Origin: an uncultured Bacteroidales bacterium
GTDB taxonomy: Bacteria; Bacteroidota; Bacteroidia; Bacteroidales; F082
NCBI GenBank assembly: GCA_937926515.1
Contig: CALAZZ010000161.1
Coordinates: 1-7,869, forward strand
Direction: 5' to 3'
Length of the DNA stretch: 7,869 nt
Numbering within the stretch: position 1 is the first letter of the stretch; each line of letters starts with the position of its first letter. Below, in pieces: positions 1-6,692 of the stretch. The notes below the pieces were generated by a model. That model saw only the letters and a list, made by a program, of their open reading frames with translations. It ran no database searches and was not told the DNA's origin. The translations under genes were made by a program, and so were the position numbers.

Positions 1-91
1 CAAAATGATGATAATGTGGGAGCTTTGATCTTGGCTTAGGTCGAACTCACGTTAAACAACATAAAATCAAGATGAGTATATTAAAGAGGCT

Positions 92-196
92 ATGGTTGCT
101 TACCGGGAGGCTATACAACTACAACGAAACATAATCGAAGATTTGAAGCGTAGGATTAAGGAGATGGAAAAAGGGGTCGTAAAAGCGGAGGAATAA
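92..196 (+). CDS. Possible small coiled-coil protein or 3' gene remnant
   Basis: This frame gives 34 residues from ATG at 92 to TAA at 194. It is open back to position 65, just after an in-frame TAA at 62-64, with no earlier ATG. The peptide is helical and charged, with an IIEDLKRRIKEMEK segment that has a coiled-coil-like heptad pattern. It is the only plausible plus-strand coding piece in the window. It could be a real micro-gene, the surviving 3' end of a gene broken by an upstream insertion, or chance. The stop codon abuts the A-tract of the minus-strand terminator, so the two blocks converge here. No function is assigned. Confidence 0.25.
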   Translation: MVAYREAIQLQRNIIEDLKRRIKEMEKGVVKAEE

Positions 197-226
197 AAAA
201 AGGAGGCTGTCAATCTCAGCCCCCTT
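195..226 (-). terminator. Rho-independent terminator of the minus-strand block
   Basis: Bases 200-209 (AAGGAGGCTG) pair with 217-226 (CAGCCCCCTT) as a 10-bp stem with one A/C mismatch (204/222) and a 7-base loop (210-216). Read on the minus strand, the hairpin is followed at once by seven T residues (201-195), the canonical arrangement. It lies 75 bases beyond the stop codon of the 1201-residue gene, so it would end that transcript. On the plus strand the stem is followed by AATTCAAAAC, a poor U-tract, so termination in that direction is doubtful. Confidence 0.8.
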
Positions 227-269
227 AATTCAAAACCATATCTATGAAAAACAAACGACTGCATAAAGA

Positions 270-289
270 TATATCAAACTATATCAAAA
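270..289. repeat. Two tandem copies of a 10-bp AT-rich unit
   Basis: TATATCAAAC at 270-279 is followed directly by TATATCAAAA at 280-289, nine of ten bases identical. The pair lies 12 bases beyond the stop codon of the large virion gene, between it and the terminator. It may be a protein-binding site or simply AT-rich spacer. No role is assigned. Confidence 0.4.
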
Positions 290-301
290 GTCAAGGATTT
301 T

Positions 302-3300
302 TTATCTTAATTTCATTTGGTGCTTGTATTTCACGTCTATATCTATGTCCGTCAGCTCAAAAGCGCTGTCGGCCACCGTTGCTAAACTCAGCATAAAGTA
401 CCTGGCGCTGGTGTGTGTACGCTTGAGCATCAGGTCAGATATTACAGGGGTGTAGCCGGAGTTGGTTATCGTAAGCCCCGATACCCACGTCCATGTACGT
501 CCGTCAATACTGGCAAACAGGTGCATGGTAGTGTGTCCTACGCTGGCATCCGTTATCACCCTGGCCACAAGCCTCTCGATCTTTTTCAGGTTACTGTCCT
601 CAAGAAGCATGGGTCGTGTAAGCATGCTTACAGGTATGGCAGCGAATGATTCTGTTTCTACCTGGTGAATGTAATTATCCGGGTCAATAGCCACGTTCAC
701 ACCATTGGCAAGATTGACAAAGCGCGAAAGCTGCAACCTAATCTTATGCCACAGGTTAAACTCGATCTGGTAAACATAGGTGTACGGCTTTGAGGGATTG
801 CTTATGATGATCTCCTTGTTGTTGTCGTCATAAACCATAACAGCCCCCGCCAGGTATAAAATAAATTCAATATCACTGAATACATCAATATGGCTCACGT
901 CTGTTGCAAAAGCATTGTCCGGCAGCTTCCATTTGTCTGCCCTGGACCTAATACCTGTCACACTCCCCTCAATATTATGGCTTATTTCAGTGCGCTTGCT
1001 TCCGTCAAGGATATACAGGCCGTAAGCAGTGGCATACACAATAGCCCCTCCAAGCTCAAGCATGGCCTTTTTATTCGCCAACACATCAAGGTTCATTCTT
1101 GTTACATTGAGGTATATCACATCGCCACCATCTCCCTGGTTGAGGTTAAATATACCTTGTAGGGTGAATATAGTGAGAGGAAACTGCCCAAACTGTCCTG
1201 TTGATAGCGGTTCGCTCATGGTTGAGATCGCCACCACCTCATTACTGGCTGTGCCTATGCGGTAAGATAGCCGGGCAGGGTAGAGCCACACATTATTTAA
1301 CTCGGACACCTGAACGCGGTTTGAGTCCCTTAGTGTTGGATTTGCCACCGGCTCACTCGTTGATGAAAACAATCCCAGGGTACCATTCGTGCCCATGTAA
1401 ACCATGTTGCGCAAGTAGTGGTAATTACCCTGTCTAACCATCAACGGTTTTGAGTATGCAAAGTTAAAGTGAGGGTGAGCAATAAGGTCTTGTTCGAACA
1501 GTATCTTGTAAACATCCCCACTTTCCTTACTTAGCAATCTGATTTTCTTTGCCCGTTTGTCTGGATAAGTTAAAAACTCCTTGAAAAATAACCAATATTT
1601 TTCCTCCTCCAAAGCTTTGTACATAGTGATCCCCTGCTCATAGGCCGCAATCTGCTCAATCTGTTTTACTGTTTTTCTCTGTCCCTGTCCTGTTTCCAAC
1701 TCAACAACAATTACAGGGGTAAAATCAAATGCCGCTTGTCCTGCTACCATATTCTCATACAGTACCTTTCCTACTATCAAGGGACATATATCAATACCTG
1801 AAACAATATCCTCTCCTTGTGGGTCGGCAGCAACATAAGCCCTTAAAATTATACTGTCGTCTTGCTGTAAGGCTATCGTGACCCAATAAGAAACGGCTTT
1901 TGGTGCTGGCGGACCGCCTTCCGGGTCATAATTATATTCAGCATCAAGAATACTATGGAACCACAACCTTTGTTCTGTTACTGTATTAAATATTTCAAAT
2001 ATTACATACGTTTCCTGCCATTGTGGATGAGGCAGAATAGAGTTGAAGTTAAAGTATGTGAGGGCTATTCTTATCCTTATTAATGCGTAAGCGTCTGTGG
2101 TAAGCGCCCCCGTACTTAACGTGTACATACTATCGGGGTCTGATAGGTTAGCTGTAATCTTGACTGCATAACTGGGTGATTGTGACGTCTGCTCTCCCAC
2201 GTCACCAGACACATCATCCGTAGGTGTAAAATTTGTTGGAAAAGGAAAGGTTAACAACTCTGTTTCACCATACACAAGCCCTTGCTCATGCTCTACCCCA
2301 TAACCGTTATCAAGCCTGTACCTGCCAGGATTATAGGTGTCTTTGAAGTGGGTAATTATATCGCCAAGGTGCAGGCGTGAGTTATAGTCATAAACGTCCT
2401 GTCCCTGATAGACATGGTTGGTAAAATTATCTACCGGCATAAGCTCATGGGTTTCGATGGAGTTAACATCTCCCACATCAATAACCCTGGTCAAAGATAG
2501 CAGCCCGGAGGCATCAAATTGCATTGCCAATATGTCCTCAAGTGATATTTCGCTTACACGATAAAACCCCCTCACCTGTTCAAGAAGATCATCAAGACTA
2601 TCGTTATCCTTTGGTTTGTATATATATGAATACTGTGCATCCTGATACCACTCCCCTGAATAGGTGCTTACAGGATCAGACATAAATATTACAAGCCCCC
2701 TGACAATGCCTTTGTAGGCTTCGATAATCTCACGCTCTGAGGGAGTAAATGAAGCCCTTACAAGGGGTTTATTGGCCGTGTAATTCTTTAATATCCATGC
2801 TGGATTTTGCGACCCGTCAATATATAAATCATTAAGACAAAGCCCTACATGATGATAGTGTACAGGCCCGTGCATGATAATACTTCCATCGAACATACGC
2901 CATCCGGTGCGAAAGAAGCAATGCCCCTCAAAGCGTCCGTCCCTGCGATCCTCATACCTTCGCCTTGCCACATCTGCAACATTATCCTCAAAACTATTAC
3001 TCTCCTCAACAAGAGCAACGTCCTGCGGAGCCGTTTCGTCCTGCCAAAACACATGCTGCCCTTCGGGCAGCGGCAAAAGCTCGGTGAAGGAAATGTTATC
3101 GTCATTGAGCTTAAACAAATCACGTCCCCTTCCCGTAACATTTGCAATCATTATACGACCAAAGAAAAACAAATCACTTACAGTTTCATCTTCATTATAC
3201 TGCTTGATAAGTGTTGATGTGTCCAACGTAGTATCAATAAGACGAAGCTGGTAGTTGGGCTGCTGATCCTCCTGATTAGTCCAGTGAAAACCATCTTCAA

Positions 3301-3907
3301 GCAATTCTGTTAACGGAGGGCTGGTGTTATGGGATAGGTATATGACCATCCTCATTGTTGTCAGCTCACTTGCCGTTGGTAAGCGCCAGTCACTATTACC
3401 CCCTGCATTATATTCACTTGCCGCAACAACAGCATGATCCCACAACACGCCCCCAAATTCAGTCGCATACTCAAGAGATACAATTAGAAGTTCATCATTA
3501 AGTAAACTCGCAACAATACCACCACCATACAAATCTCCAACGGCAACCCCTGTTGGGTCTGCCATTACCCTTACAGGACGCACTAATCCAGCTGTTTGTT
3601 TGTCAACAAATGTCAGGTTAAATGTGTCAAAGTTACTGCCTCTTGCGCCCATTGATGTTTGTCCCTCTGTGGCATACCCAATAAGGTACTTGTTATCCAT
3701 CTGTGGCATAGCCTTGATAATGGATAGACCGACAAGCTGCATCACCGGATTGGCGCTTTTGGATTTTGTACTTACACCACGCCATGCCCCATCACGATAA
3801 CGCATGTTGATGATTTCATGGCAAAAGCCATCCTGTCCACTACCACGCGGAAGACTTCTATTGATACCCTTAATCGGAATCGTTGTCCTTTTTGTTGTCA
3901 TTATCAT
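302..3907 (-). CDS. Large phage stabilization/neck protein with DUF1566-like insert
   Basis: This 1201-residue virion protein resembles the P22 gp10-type 'stabilization proteins' annotated in crAss-like and other Bacteroidota phages, which close the neck below the portal. Family-like landmarks, recognised from memory, are: an N-terminus where a short motif (IKGINRSLP) leads into MRYRDGAWRGV (35-45); a FFRTGWRMFDGS stretch (331-342); YPDKRAKKIRLL (781-792) followed by HPHFNFAYS; and a core with FGQFPLTIFTLQGIFNL (906-922) and AIVYATAYGLYILDG (955-969). Residues about 118-260 form a DUF1566-like insert with VGDLYGGGIVASLL (123-136) and SDWRLPTASEL (172-182). Residues about 575-715 are beta-rich and may be a second insert. 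There is no signal peptide. The start is M1 or M3 (ATGATAATG). The gene overlaps the upstream gene by 38 bases and is followed by a terminator. It looks longer than is usual for the family, which the inserts would explain. A tail-hub or receptor-binding role is an alternative. Confidence 0.8.
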   Translation of the reverse strand: MIMTTKRTTIPIKGINRSLPRGSGQDGFCHEIINMRYRDGAWRGVSTKSKSANPVMQLVGLSIIKAMPQMDNKYLIGYATEGQTSMGARGSNFDTFNLTFVDKQTAGLVRPVRVMADPTGVAVGDLYGGGIVASLLNDELLIVSLEYATEFGGVLWDHAVVAASEYNAGGNSDWRLPTASELTTMRMVIYLSHNTSPPLTELLEDGFHWTNQEDQQPNYQLRLIDTTLDTSTLIKQYNEDETVSDLFFFGRIMIANVTGRGRDLFKLNDDNISFTELLPLPEGQHVFWQDETAPQDVALVEESNSFEDNVADVARRRYEDRRDGRFEGHCFFRTGWRMFDGSIIMHGPVHYHHVGLCLNDLYIDGSQNPAWILKNYTANKPLVRASFTPSEREIIEAYKGIVRGLVIFMSDPVSTYSGEWYQDAQYSYIYKPKDNDSLDDLLEQVRGFYRVSEISLEDILAMQFDASGLLSLTRVIDVGDVNSIETHELMPVDNFTNHVYQGQDVYDYNSRLHLGDIITHFKDTYNPGRYRLDNGYGVEHEQGLVYGETELLTFPFPTNFTPTDDVSGDVGEQTSQSPSYAVKITANLSDPDSMYTLSTGALTTDAYALIRIRIALTYFNFNSILPHPQWQETYVIFEIFNTVTEQRLWFHSILDAEYNYDPEGGPPAPKAVSYWVTIALQQDDSIILRAYVAADPQGEDIVSGIDICPLIVGKVLYENMVAGQAAFDFTPVIVVELETGQGQRKTVKQIEQIAAYEQGITMYKALEEEKYWLFFKEFLTYPDKRAKKIRLLSKESGDVYKILFEQDLIAHPHFNFAYSKPLMVRQGNYHYLRNMVYMGTNGTLGLFSSTSEPVANPTLRDSNRVQVSELNNVWLYPARLSYRIGTASNEVVAISTMSEPLSTGQFGQFPLTIFTLQGIFNLNQGDGGDVIYLNVTRMNLDVLANKKAMLELGGAIVYATAYGLYILDGSKRTEISHNIEGSVTGIRSRADKWKLPDNAFATDVSHIDVFSDIEFILYLAGAVMVYDDNNKEIIISNPSKPYTYVYQIEFNLWHKIRLQLSRFVNLANGVNVAIDPDNYIHQVETESFAAIPVSMLTRPMLLEDSNLKKIERLVARVITDASVGHTTMHLFASIDGRTWTWVSGLTITNSGYTPVISDLMLKRTHTSARYFMLSLATVADSAFELTDIDIDVKYKHQMKLR

Positions 3908-4595
3908 TGTTGTTTAATTGAATAACCTTTGCATTTTCAACTGTACCATCGCGCTCTGGATCAAACTCCATCTCGGTAAATCCATTTTCATCCAGCCTAC
4001 GGAAGCGCACCGCACCACGCATCTCTGCAAAATGCTTGCGAGCAAGTTCAAGCAGGTTCTTTGACCTGGTTTGCACCTCTGATATGGACTTATCTCCCAT
4101 ACCGGCTGCATCAAGTATCTTGTATGCCTCGGCCACATCACGCAAACTGGTTGATCTTGAAATCAAATCATTCATTCTGTCAAGCAGCATCAGTTTGGTA
4201 TATGTTACAGCCAGGGCAATATCCCCTTGCACAATAGTCATTTTCTTAGCGCTCTTGAGTACATCAACAGTCAGCCCCTCTTGCTCAATCTTTTTCTGCA
4301 ACTGCTCAAGCTTTTTTTCATCGTATGGAAGTATAGCCATATCCTTTTCATTATGCGGAATAAGGTCTTTAAACTTCTCATACCACTTTTTTATGGAGTC
4401 AATACTTACGCCTGTTTCTTCCTTTGTTTTTTTGGCATTACATCCGTTCTGGTGATATATCAGCGCAACCTCATACTTCTGCGCTGCTGTGTACATTTTA
4501 CGTGTAGGTCTGGCCTTAACAACCTTGCGTAAAGTCTTACTCACAAGCTTAGTTGTGTCAATAGGCGCGTCCATATATTTTTTTTGACTACTCAT
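3870..4595 (-). CDS. Helix-turn-helix protein, probable terminase small subunit
   Basis: The 241-residue soluble protein has a basic N-terminus (KLVSKTLRKVVKARPTRK, 16-33). A helix-turn-helix follows at about 35-76: a YTAAQKYEVALIYHQNG helix, then a recognition region around TGVSIDSIKKWYEKF. This layout is shared by phage terminase small subunits, which bind pac/cos DNA for packaging, and by IS3-type OrfA and Trp-repressor-like proteins. The middle is helical and suited to oligomerisation (TRSKNLLELARKHF, 176-189). The C-terminus is an Asn/Asp/Lys-rich tail encoded where the gene overlaps the next gene by 38 bases. Its place just before a virion gene favours TerS. No large terminase is visible in the window, so this is an inference. 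M8 (4574) is an alternative start. Confidence 0.6.
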   Translation of the reverse strand: MSSQKKYMDAPIDTTKLVSKTLRKVVKARPTRKMYTAAQKYEVALIYHQNGCNAKKTKEETGVSIDSIKKWYEKFKDLIPHNEKDMAILPYDEKKLEQLQKKIEQEGLTVDVLKSAKKMTIVQGDIALAVTYTKLMLLDRMNDLISRSTSLRDVAEAYKILDAAGMGDKSISEVQTRSKNLLELARKHFAEMRGAVRFRRLDENGFTEMEFDPERDGTVENAKVIQLNNNDNDNKKDNDSD

Positions 4596-4601
4596 AAGGC
4601 G

Positions 4602-4611
4602 GTAAATGTAA
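4602..4611 (-). promoter_or_regulatory. Candidate promoter box (TTACATTTAC)
   Basis: On the minus strand this reads TTACATTTAC, seven of eight matches to the Bacteroidota -7 element TAnnTTTG (TACATTTA, last base differs). The identical 10-mer occurs upstream of the 122-residue gene at 7610-7619. Here it ends only 6-7 bases before the ATG at 4595, so the message would be nearly leaderless or translation would begin at M8. No clear -33 TTG is seen. Confidence 0.3.
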
Positions 4612-4645
4612 GCATGGTGTAAATATTTATAGCTGTTATTTGTAC

Positions 4646-5854
4646 CTAATTTTTATTTGTGAAGAAGCTGTGACTGGCATACTGTTCAGCGTTCTCGTTG
4701 GTAGATATCATAATATAATCCATGTACTGCTGTATGGTTTTGTGTCCGGTAAGCTGCATAGCCACCTTTGCAGGAATCCCCGCTTTATGCAGGTTGGTTG
4801 CAAATGACCTTCGTGCCGTGTGCCATGTTATTGCCTCTACCCTGGGCACTTCATATTTAACCTTTTTCTTTCCCCTGGTAATGGTGTAGAAAAACATGCC
4901 TTTTATGCCACACATTTTCGCGGCCTCCCTCACTCTTTGTAATAACAACTCCATACTCTGTGCCGGCACACGAAACCCCCCTGCCCTTTGGAGTATCTCT
5001 TTCACAACCCAATGCTGTGGCACAACAACCCTTTGACCGCTTTTGCTCGTATCAATTACATAAAACTCACCATCGGCAAAGTTTACATCCCTGGAGCTTT
5101 GTGCGTCCTTGCGTCTGATCCCAACAAACGACATTATCAAAAACAAATCAACTGCCTCTCTCTGCTTGTCGTCATAATCGGGGTATTGGTGCATCATCAC
5201 AAGCTCCTCTGTGGTTAAAGCAAGCTTATGGGCCTTCTCAAAGGACGGAAGTCGCATATCTGAGGGGTAAAGGTGAATCTCTTTGTATTTTCTCTCAACA
5301 GCCCTGACAACACGCTTTAGGGCTGATAAGTAATTTCTGATCGTGTTCTGGCGGTACTGTTTCTGTAGAAGGTATAGCGCATATTCTTCGAAAAATTCTA
5401 CATTCAACGCATCAACCCTCACTTTTGAGGCAAACTTTTCAAGGCTGGTAATAAAATATTTGAGTAAATGGACGCTCTCTGCCCTTAACTGCGGCATCAT
5501 CTGTCGCCTAACAAACTCATCTACTGTTGGATACTCTATTGTATGTACCCTATTCAGTGCCCTGTCGAACACATAACCTACTGTTACTGTGTTTTCCTCC
5601 ACGTTATCAGTTCTAAGCCTGATTAACTGCGCCTCGATCTCTAAGCGAAGCATAACAATACGGTTGCGAAGCTCGGCCAGATCAGCCCTGTTACGCCTTG
5701 GCACAGGCAGCTCGGTCTTAAAATCCCAATCATGTGGAGCGATAAACTCTCTGGTGCTACGCATGACCCTGCTGGCCTTAATACGATACACCACAACGAT
5801 GAGGGTGCGCTCTTTGCTTTTGGGGGCTTTTAATAAAAAATGTACCTTTGCCAT
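4646..5854 (-). CDS. int: Tyrosine recombinase / phage integrase
   Basis: This 402-residue site-specific recombinase of the Bacteroidota phage/conjugative-element type appears complete. Residues 1-90 form an N-terminal arm-binding-like region, beginning with a beta strand set (KVHFLLKAPKSKERTLIVVVY). Residues about 105-200 are the SAM-like core-binding domain, including TIRNYLSALKRVVRAVE. The catalytic domain runs from about 210 and carries the full active-site set: R247 in FVGIRR, K271 in DTSKSG, H345 and R348 in WHTARRS, H371 in LTGHKT, and the nucleophile Y380 in MDY. Nothing suggests decay. A TATCTTTG promoter box lies 19 bases before the ATG, and the putative attP lies directly beyond it, the usual int-att arrangement. 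It should catalyse integration and excision. No excisionase is recognisable in the window. Confidence 0.95.
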   Translation of the reverse strand: MAKVHFLLKAPKSKERTLIVVVYRIKASRVMRSTREFIAPHDWDFKTELPVPRRNRADLAELRNRIVMLRLEIEAQLIRLRTDNVEENTVTVGYVFDRALNRVHTIEYPTVDEFVRRQMMPQLRAESVHLLKYFITSLEKFASKVRVDALNVEFFEEYALYLLQKQYRQNTIRNYLSALKRVVRAVERKYKEIHLYPSDMRLPSFEKAHKLALTTEELVMMHQYPDYDDKQREAVDLFLIMSFVGIRRKDAQSSRDVNFADGEFYVIDTSKSGQRVVVPQHWVVKEILQRAGGFRVPAQSMELLLQRVREAAKMCGIKGMFFYTITRGKKKVKYEVPRVEAITWHTARRSFATNLHKAGIPAKVAMQLTGHKTIQQYMDYIMISTNENAEQYASHSFFTNKN

Positions 5855-5873
5855 ACTCGTTTTTTAGTTATGA

Positions 5874-5881
5874 CAAAGATA
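5874..5881 (-). promoter_or_regulatory. Bacteroidota -7 promoter box of the integrase
   Basis: Minus-strand TATCTTTG matches the TAnnTTTG element fully and lies 19 bases before the integrase ATG, giving a short leader. No good -33 TTG is present at the usual distance. That position is occupied by the tandem CAGTTGACGATT repeats, so a protein bound there (integrase or a repressor) could block transcription and give autoregulation. Confidence 0.6.
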
Positions 5882-5884
5882 CAT

Positions 5885-5908
5885 CAGTTGACGATTCAGT
5901 TGACGATT
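5885..5908 (+). repeat. Left arm-type direct repeats (2 x CAGTTGACGATT)
   Basis: Two perfect, abutting 12-bp copies lie at 5885-5896 and 5897-5908. The shared GTTGACG heptamer recurs as a second pair at 6072-6078 and 6084-6090 with the same 12-bp spacing and orientation. Paired direct repeats at a distance from an inverted-repeat core are typical of arm-type sites bound by the N-terminal domain of tyrosine integrases. They lie just upstream of the integrase promoter box. Confidence 0.65.
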
Positions 5909-5975
5909 TTTGTAGTAATTAATGATAAATAACCACCCGTTAAGTATAATTTTGTTCTAACACAAATGGTTTTAG

Positions 5976-6012
5976 TATCACTAAAGCACCATTTTAGTGA
6001 TATTAAGTGATA
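5976..6012. repeat. attP core: 10-bp inverted repeat, 7-bp spacer, third half-site
   Basis: TATCACTAAA (5976-5985) and TTTAGTGATA (5993-6002) are perfect inverted repeats around GCACCAT (5986-5992). A third copy, TTAAGTGATA (6003-6012, one mismatch), directly abuts the second. Inverted core-type sites around a 7-bp overlap are what lambda Int and IntDOT act on. The hairpin is not followed by a T-tract on either strand, so it is not a terminator. Confidence 0.65.
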
Positions 6013-6070
6013 CCACAACCTTAACATTTGATTAACAAAACCGCACTGTCATACAGCTAACTATATCGAA

Positions 6071-6090
6071 AGTTGACGGCATGGTTGACG
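6071..6090 (+). repeat. Right arm-type direct repeats (2 x GTTGACG)
   Basis: AGTTGACG at 6071-6078 and GGTTGACG at 6083-6090 have the same orientation and the same 12-bp period as the left pair; the bases between are less conserved. The second copy ends three bases before the stop codon of the 189-residue gene, so the att region is packed tightly against that gene. Confidence 0.6.
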
Positions 6091-6093
6091 CTT

Positions 6094-6663
6094 TTAGTTA
6101 ATGAAAGGCTTGCGGAGCTGGAACAACCTTTTCGTGACCAGGTCACGCTTAACCTCTTTATACTTGACATCAGCCTTGGTCATCTCAGCTTCGTTTCCAA
6201 CCATTTCCCACCACTCACGCATGATGTAGCTTTCGATAAGGTTTTTTACCCCATCATCAACCAGGAACAGGTTGTTTTCGTTGTAGGCAGAATGATCTTT
6301 TACACGGAACCCAAATACCTTCTCCTCACTTGTACCTTCACCTGTCACATCCGATTCGTTCTCGTTTAATATCAAGGCATCATCAACACCAGTGGTCATC
6401 TTCATAACCTTATTGAACGCATCATGAACGGCTGTGCGAAGAAACAGGGTAAAGGCATCCTTTTCGTCCTCGCTCATAGCGAAGTCGTCCACCTGAGCTT
6501 CATTGGCAGTGTCCCGGATATTTTTTGCCCTGTAAGTGGTTTTCAGGAAAATGTTGTTAAACATATCCTCAACCTTGTAGTAAAAGGAGATGTTTGCTGG
6601 CTCTGCCAAAACTTCTGGCGGACCTGCGTCATACTCTACCGCATCAATTCTTACATAACTCAT
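6094..6663 (-). CDS. Hypothetical protein, paralogue of the upstream 170-aa protein
   Basis: I do not recognise a named family. The 189-residue protein is acidic and soluble, with no signal peptide or membrane segment. It aligns along its length with the product of 6693-7205: SEDEKDAFTLFL (64-75) matches TRDEYDAFYVLM, and ESYIMREWWEMVGN (144-157) matches AFIIMEWLRIKN. It has about 20 extra residues at the N-terminus and a longer acidic loop at about 96-115. The start is preceded by an A-rich leader without a Shine-Dalgarno sequence, 29 bases after the previous stop, so it is probably co-transcribed. Its stop codon lies three bases from the right arm repeats. A structural (neck, adaptor or collar) role is a guess from context. 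Confidence 0.85.
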   Translation of the reverse strand: MSYVRIDAVEYDAGPPEVLAEPANISFYYKVEDMFNNIFLKTTYRAKNIRDTANEAQVDDFAMSEDEKDAFTLFLRTAVHDAFNKVMKMTTGVDDALILNENESDVTGEGTSEEKVFGFRVKDHSAYNENNLFLVDDGVKNLIESYIMREWWEMVGNEAEMTKADVKYKEVKRDLVTKRLFQLRKPFIN

Positions 6664-6692
6664 AATTTCTGTTTTTAATATTCGACAATTTT

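Larger units (their letters stand above)
1..301. other. Left-edge non-coding region, few signals
   Basis: No gene can be supported firmly here. The first 39 bases are open in plus frame 1 and would encode the tail QNDDNVGALILA followed by TAG, which could be the last residues of a plus-strand gene outside the window. A second short plus frame (92-196) ends at the poly-A run of the terminator. The rest is AT-rich spacer between that terminator and the stop codon of the large minus-strand gene. The stretch TCGAACTCACGTTAA at 41-55 vaguely recalls ends of Bacteroidota insertion sequences, but that is from memory and unverified. Confidence 0.5.
5885..6090. other. attP: Putative phage attachment site attP (arms plus core)
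   Basis: The intergenic stretch between the integrase and the 189-residue gene holds four GTTGACG arm-like heptamers, two on each side of an inverted-repeat core. The last left-arm AGTTGACG ends at 5905, 70 bases before the core starts at 5976. The first right-arm copy starts at 6071, 68 bases after the core ends at 6002, so the layout is almost symmetric. This matches the general plan of lambda-type and CTnDOT-type attachment sites. That integrase binds here is an inference. An operator region for a phage regulator is the main alternative. Confidence 0.6.

Noticed and set aside
244..396. Plus-strand 50-residue frame beginning MKNKRLHKDISN
   Set aside because: Most of it lies antisense to the 3' end of the large virion gene and ends in a Cys/Arg/Pro-rich stretch typical of shadow frames.
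3055..3071. Perfect 7-bp hairpin GCTGCCC/GGGCAGC in the large gene
   Set aside because: It lies within the coding frame (LLPLPEGQ codons) with no T-tract on either side; it is likely chance from codon choice.
2849..3254. Overlapping plus-strand frames of 122 and 126 residues
   Set aside because: They are antisense to the conserved FFRTGWRMFDGS region of the virion gene and have Ser/Leu/Lys-rich shadow composition.
3128..3556. The lectin-like domain as a variable target of a diversity-generating retroelement
   Set aside because: No reverse transcriptase, template repeat or AAY-codon-rich variable segment is visible in the window.
5947..5954. Plus-strand TAATTTTG, a match to the TAnnTTTG box
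   Set aside because: There is no -33 element and no plus-strand gene downstream; such AT-rich matches are expected by chance.
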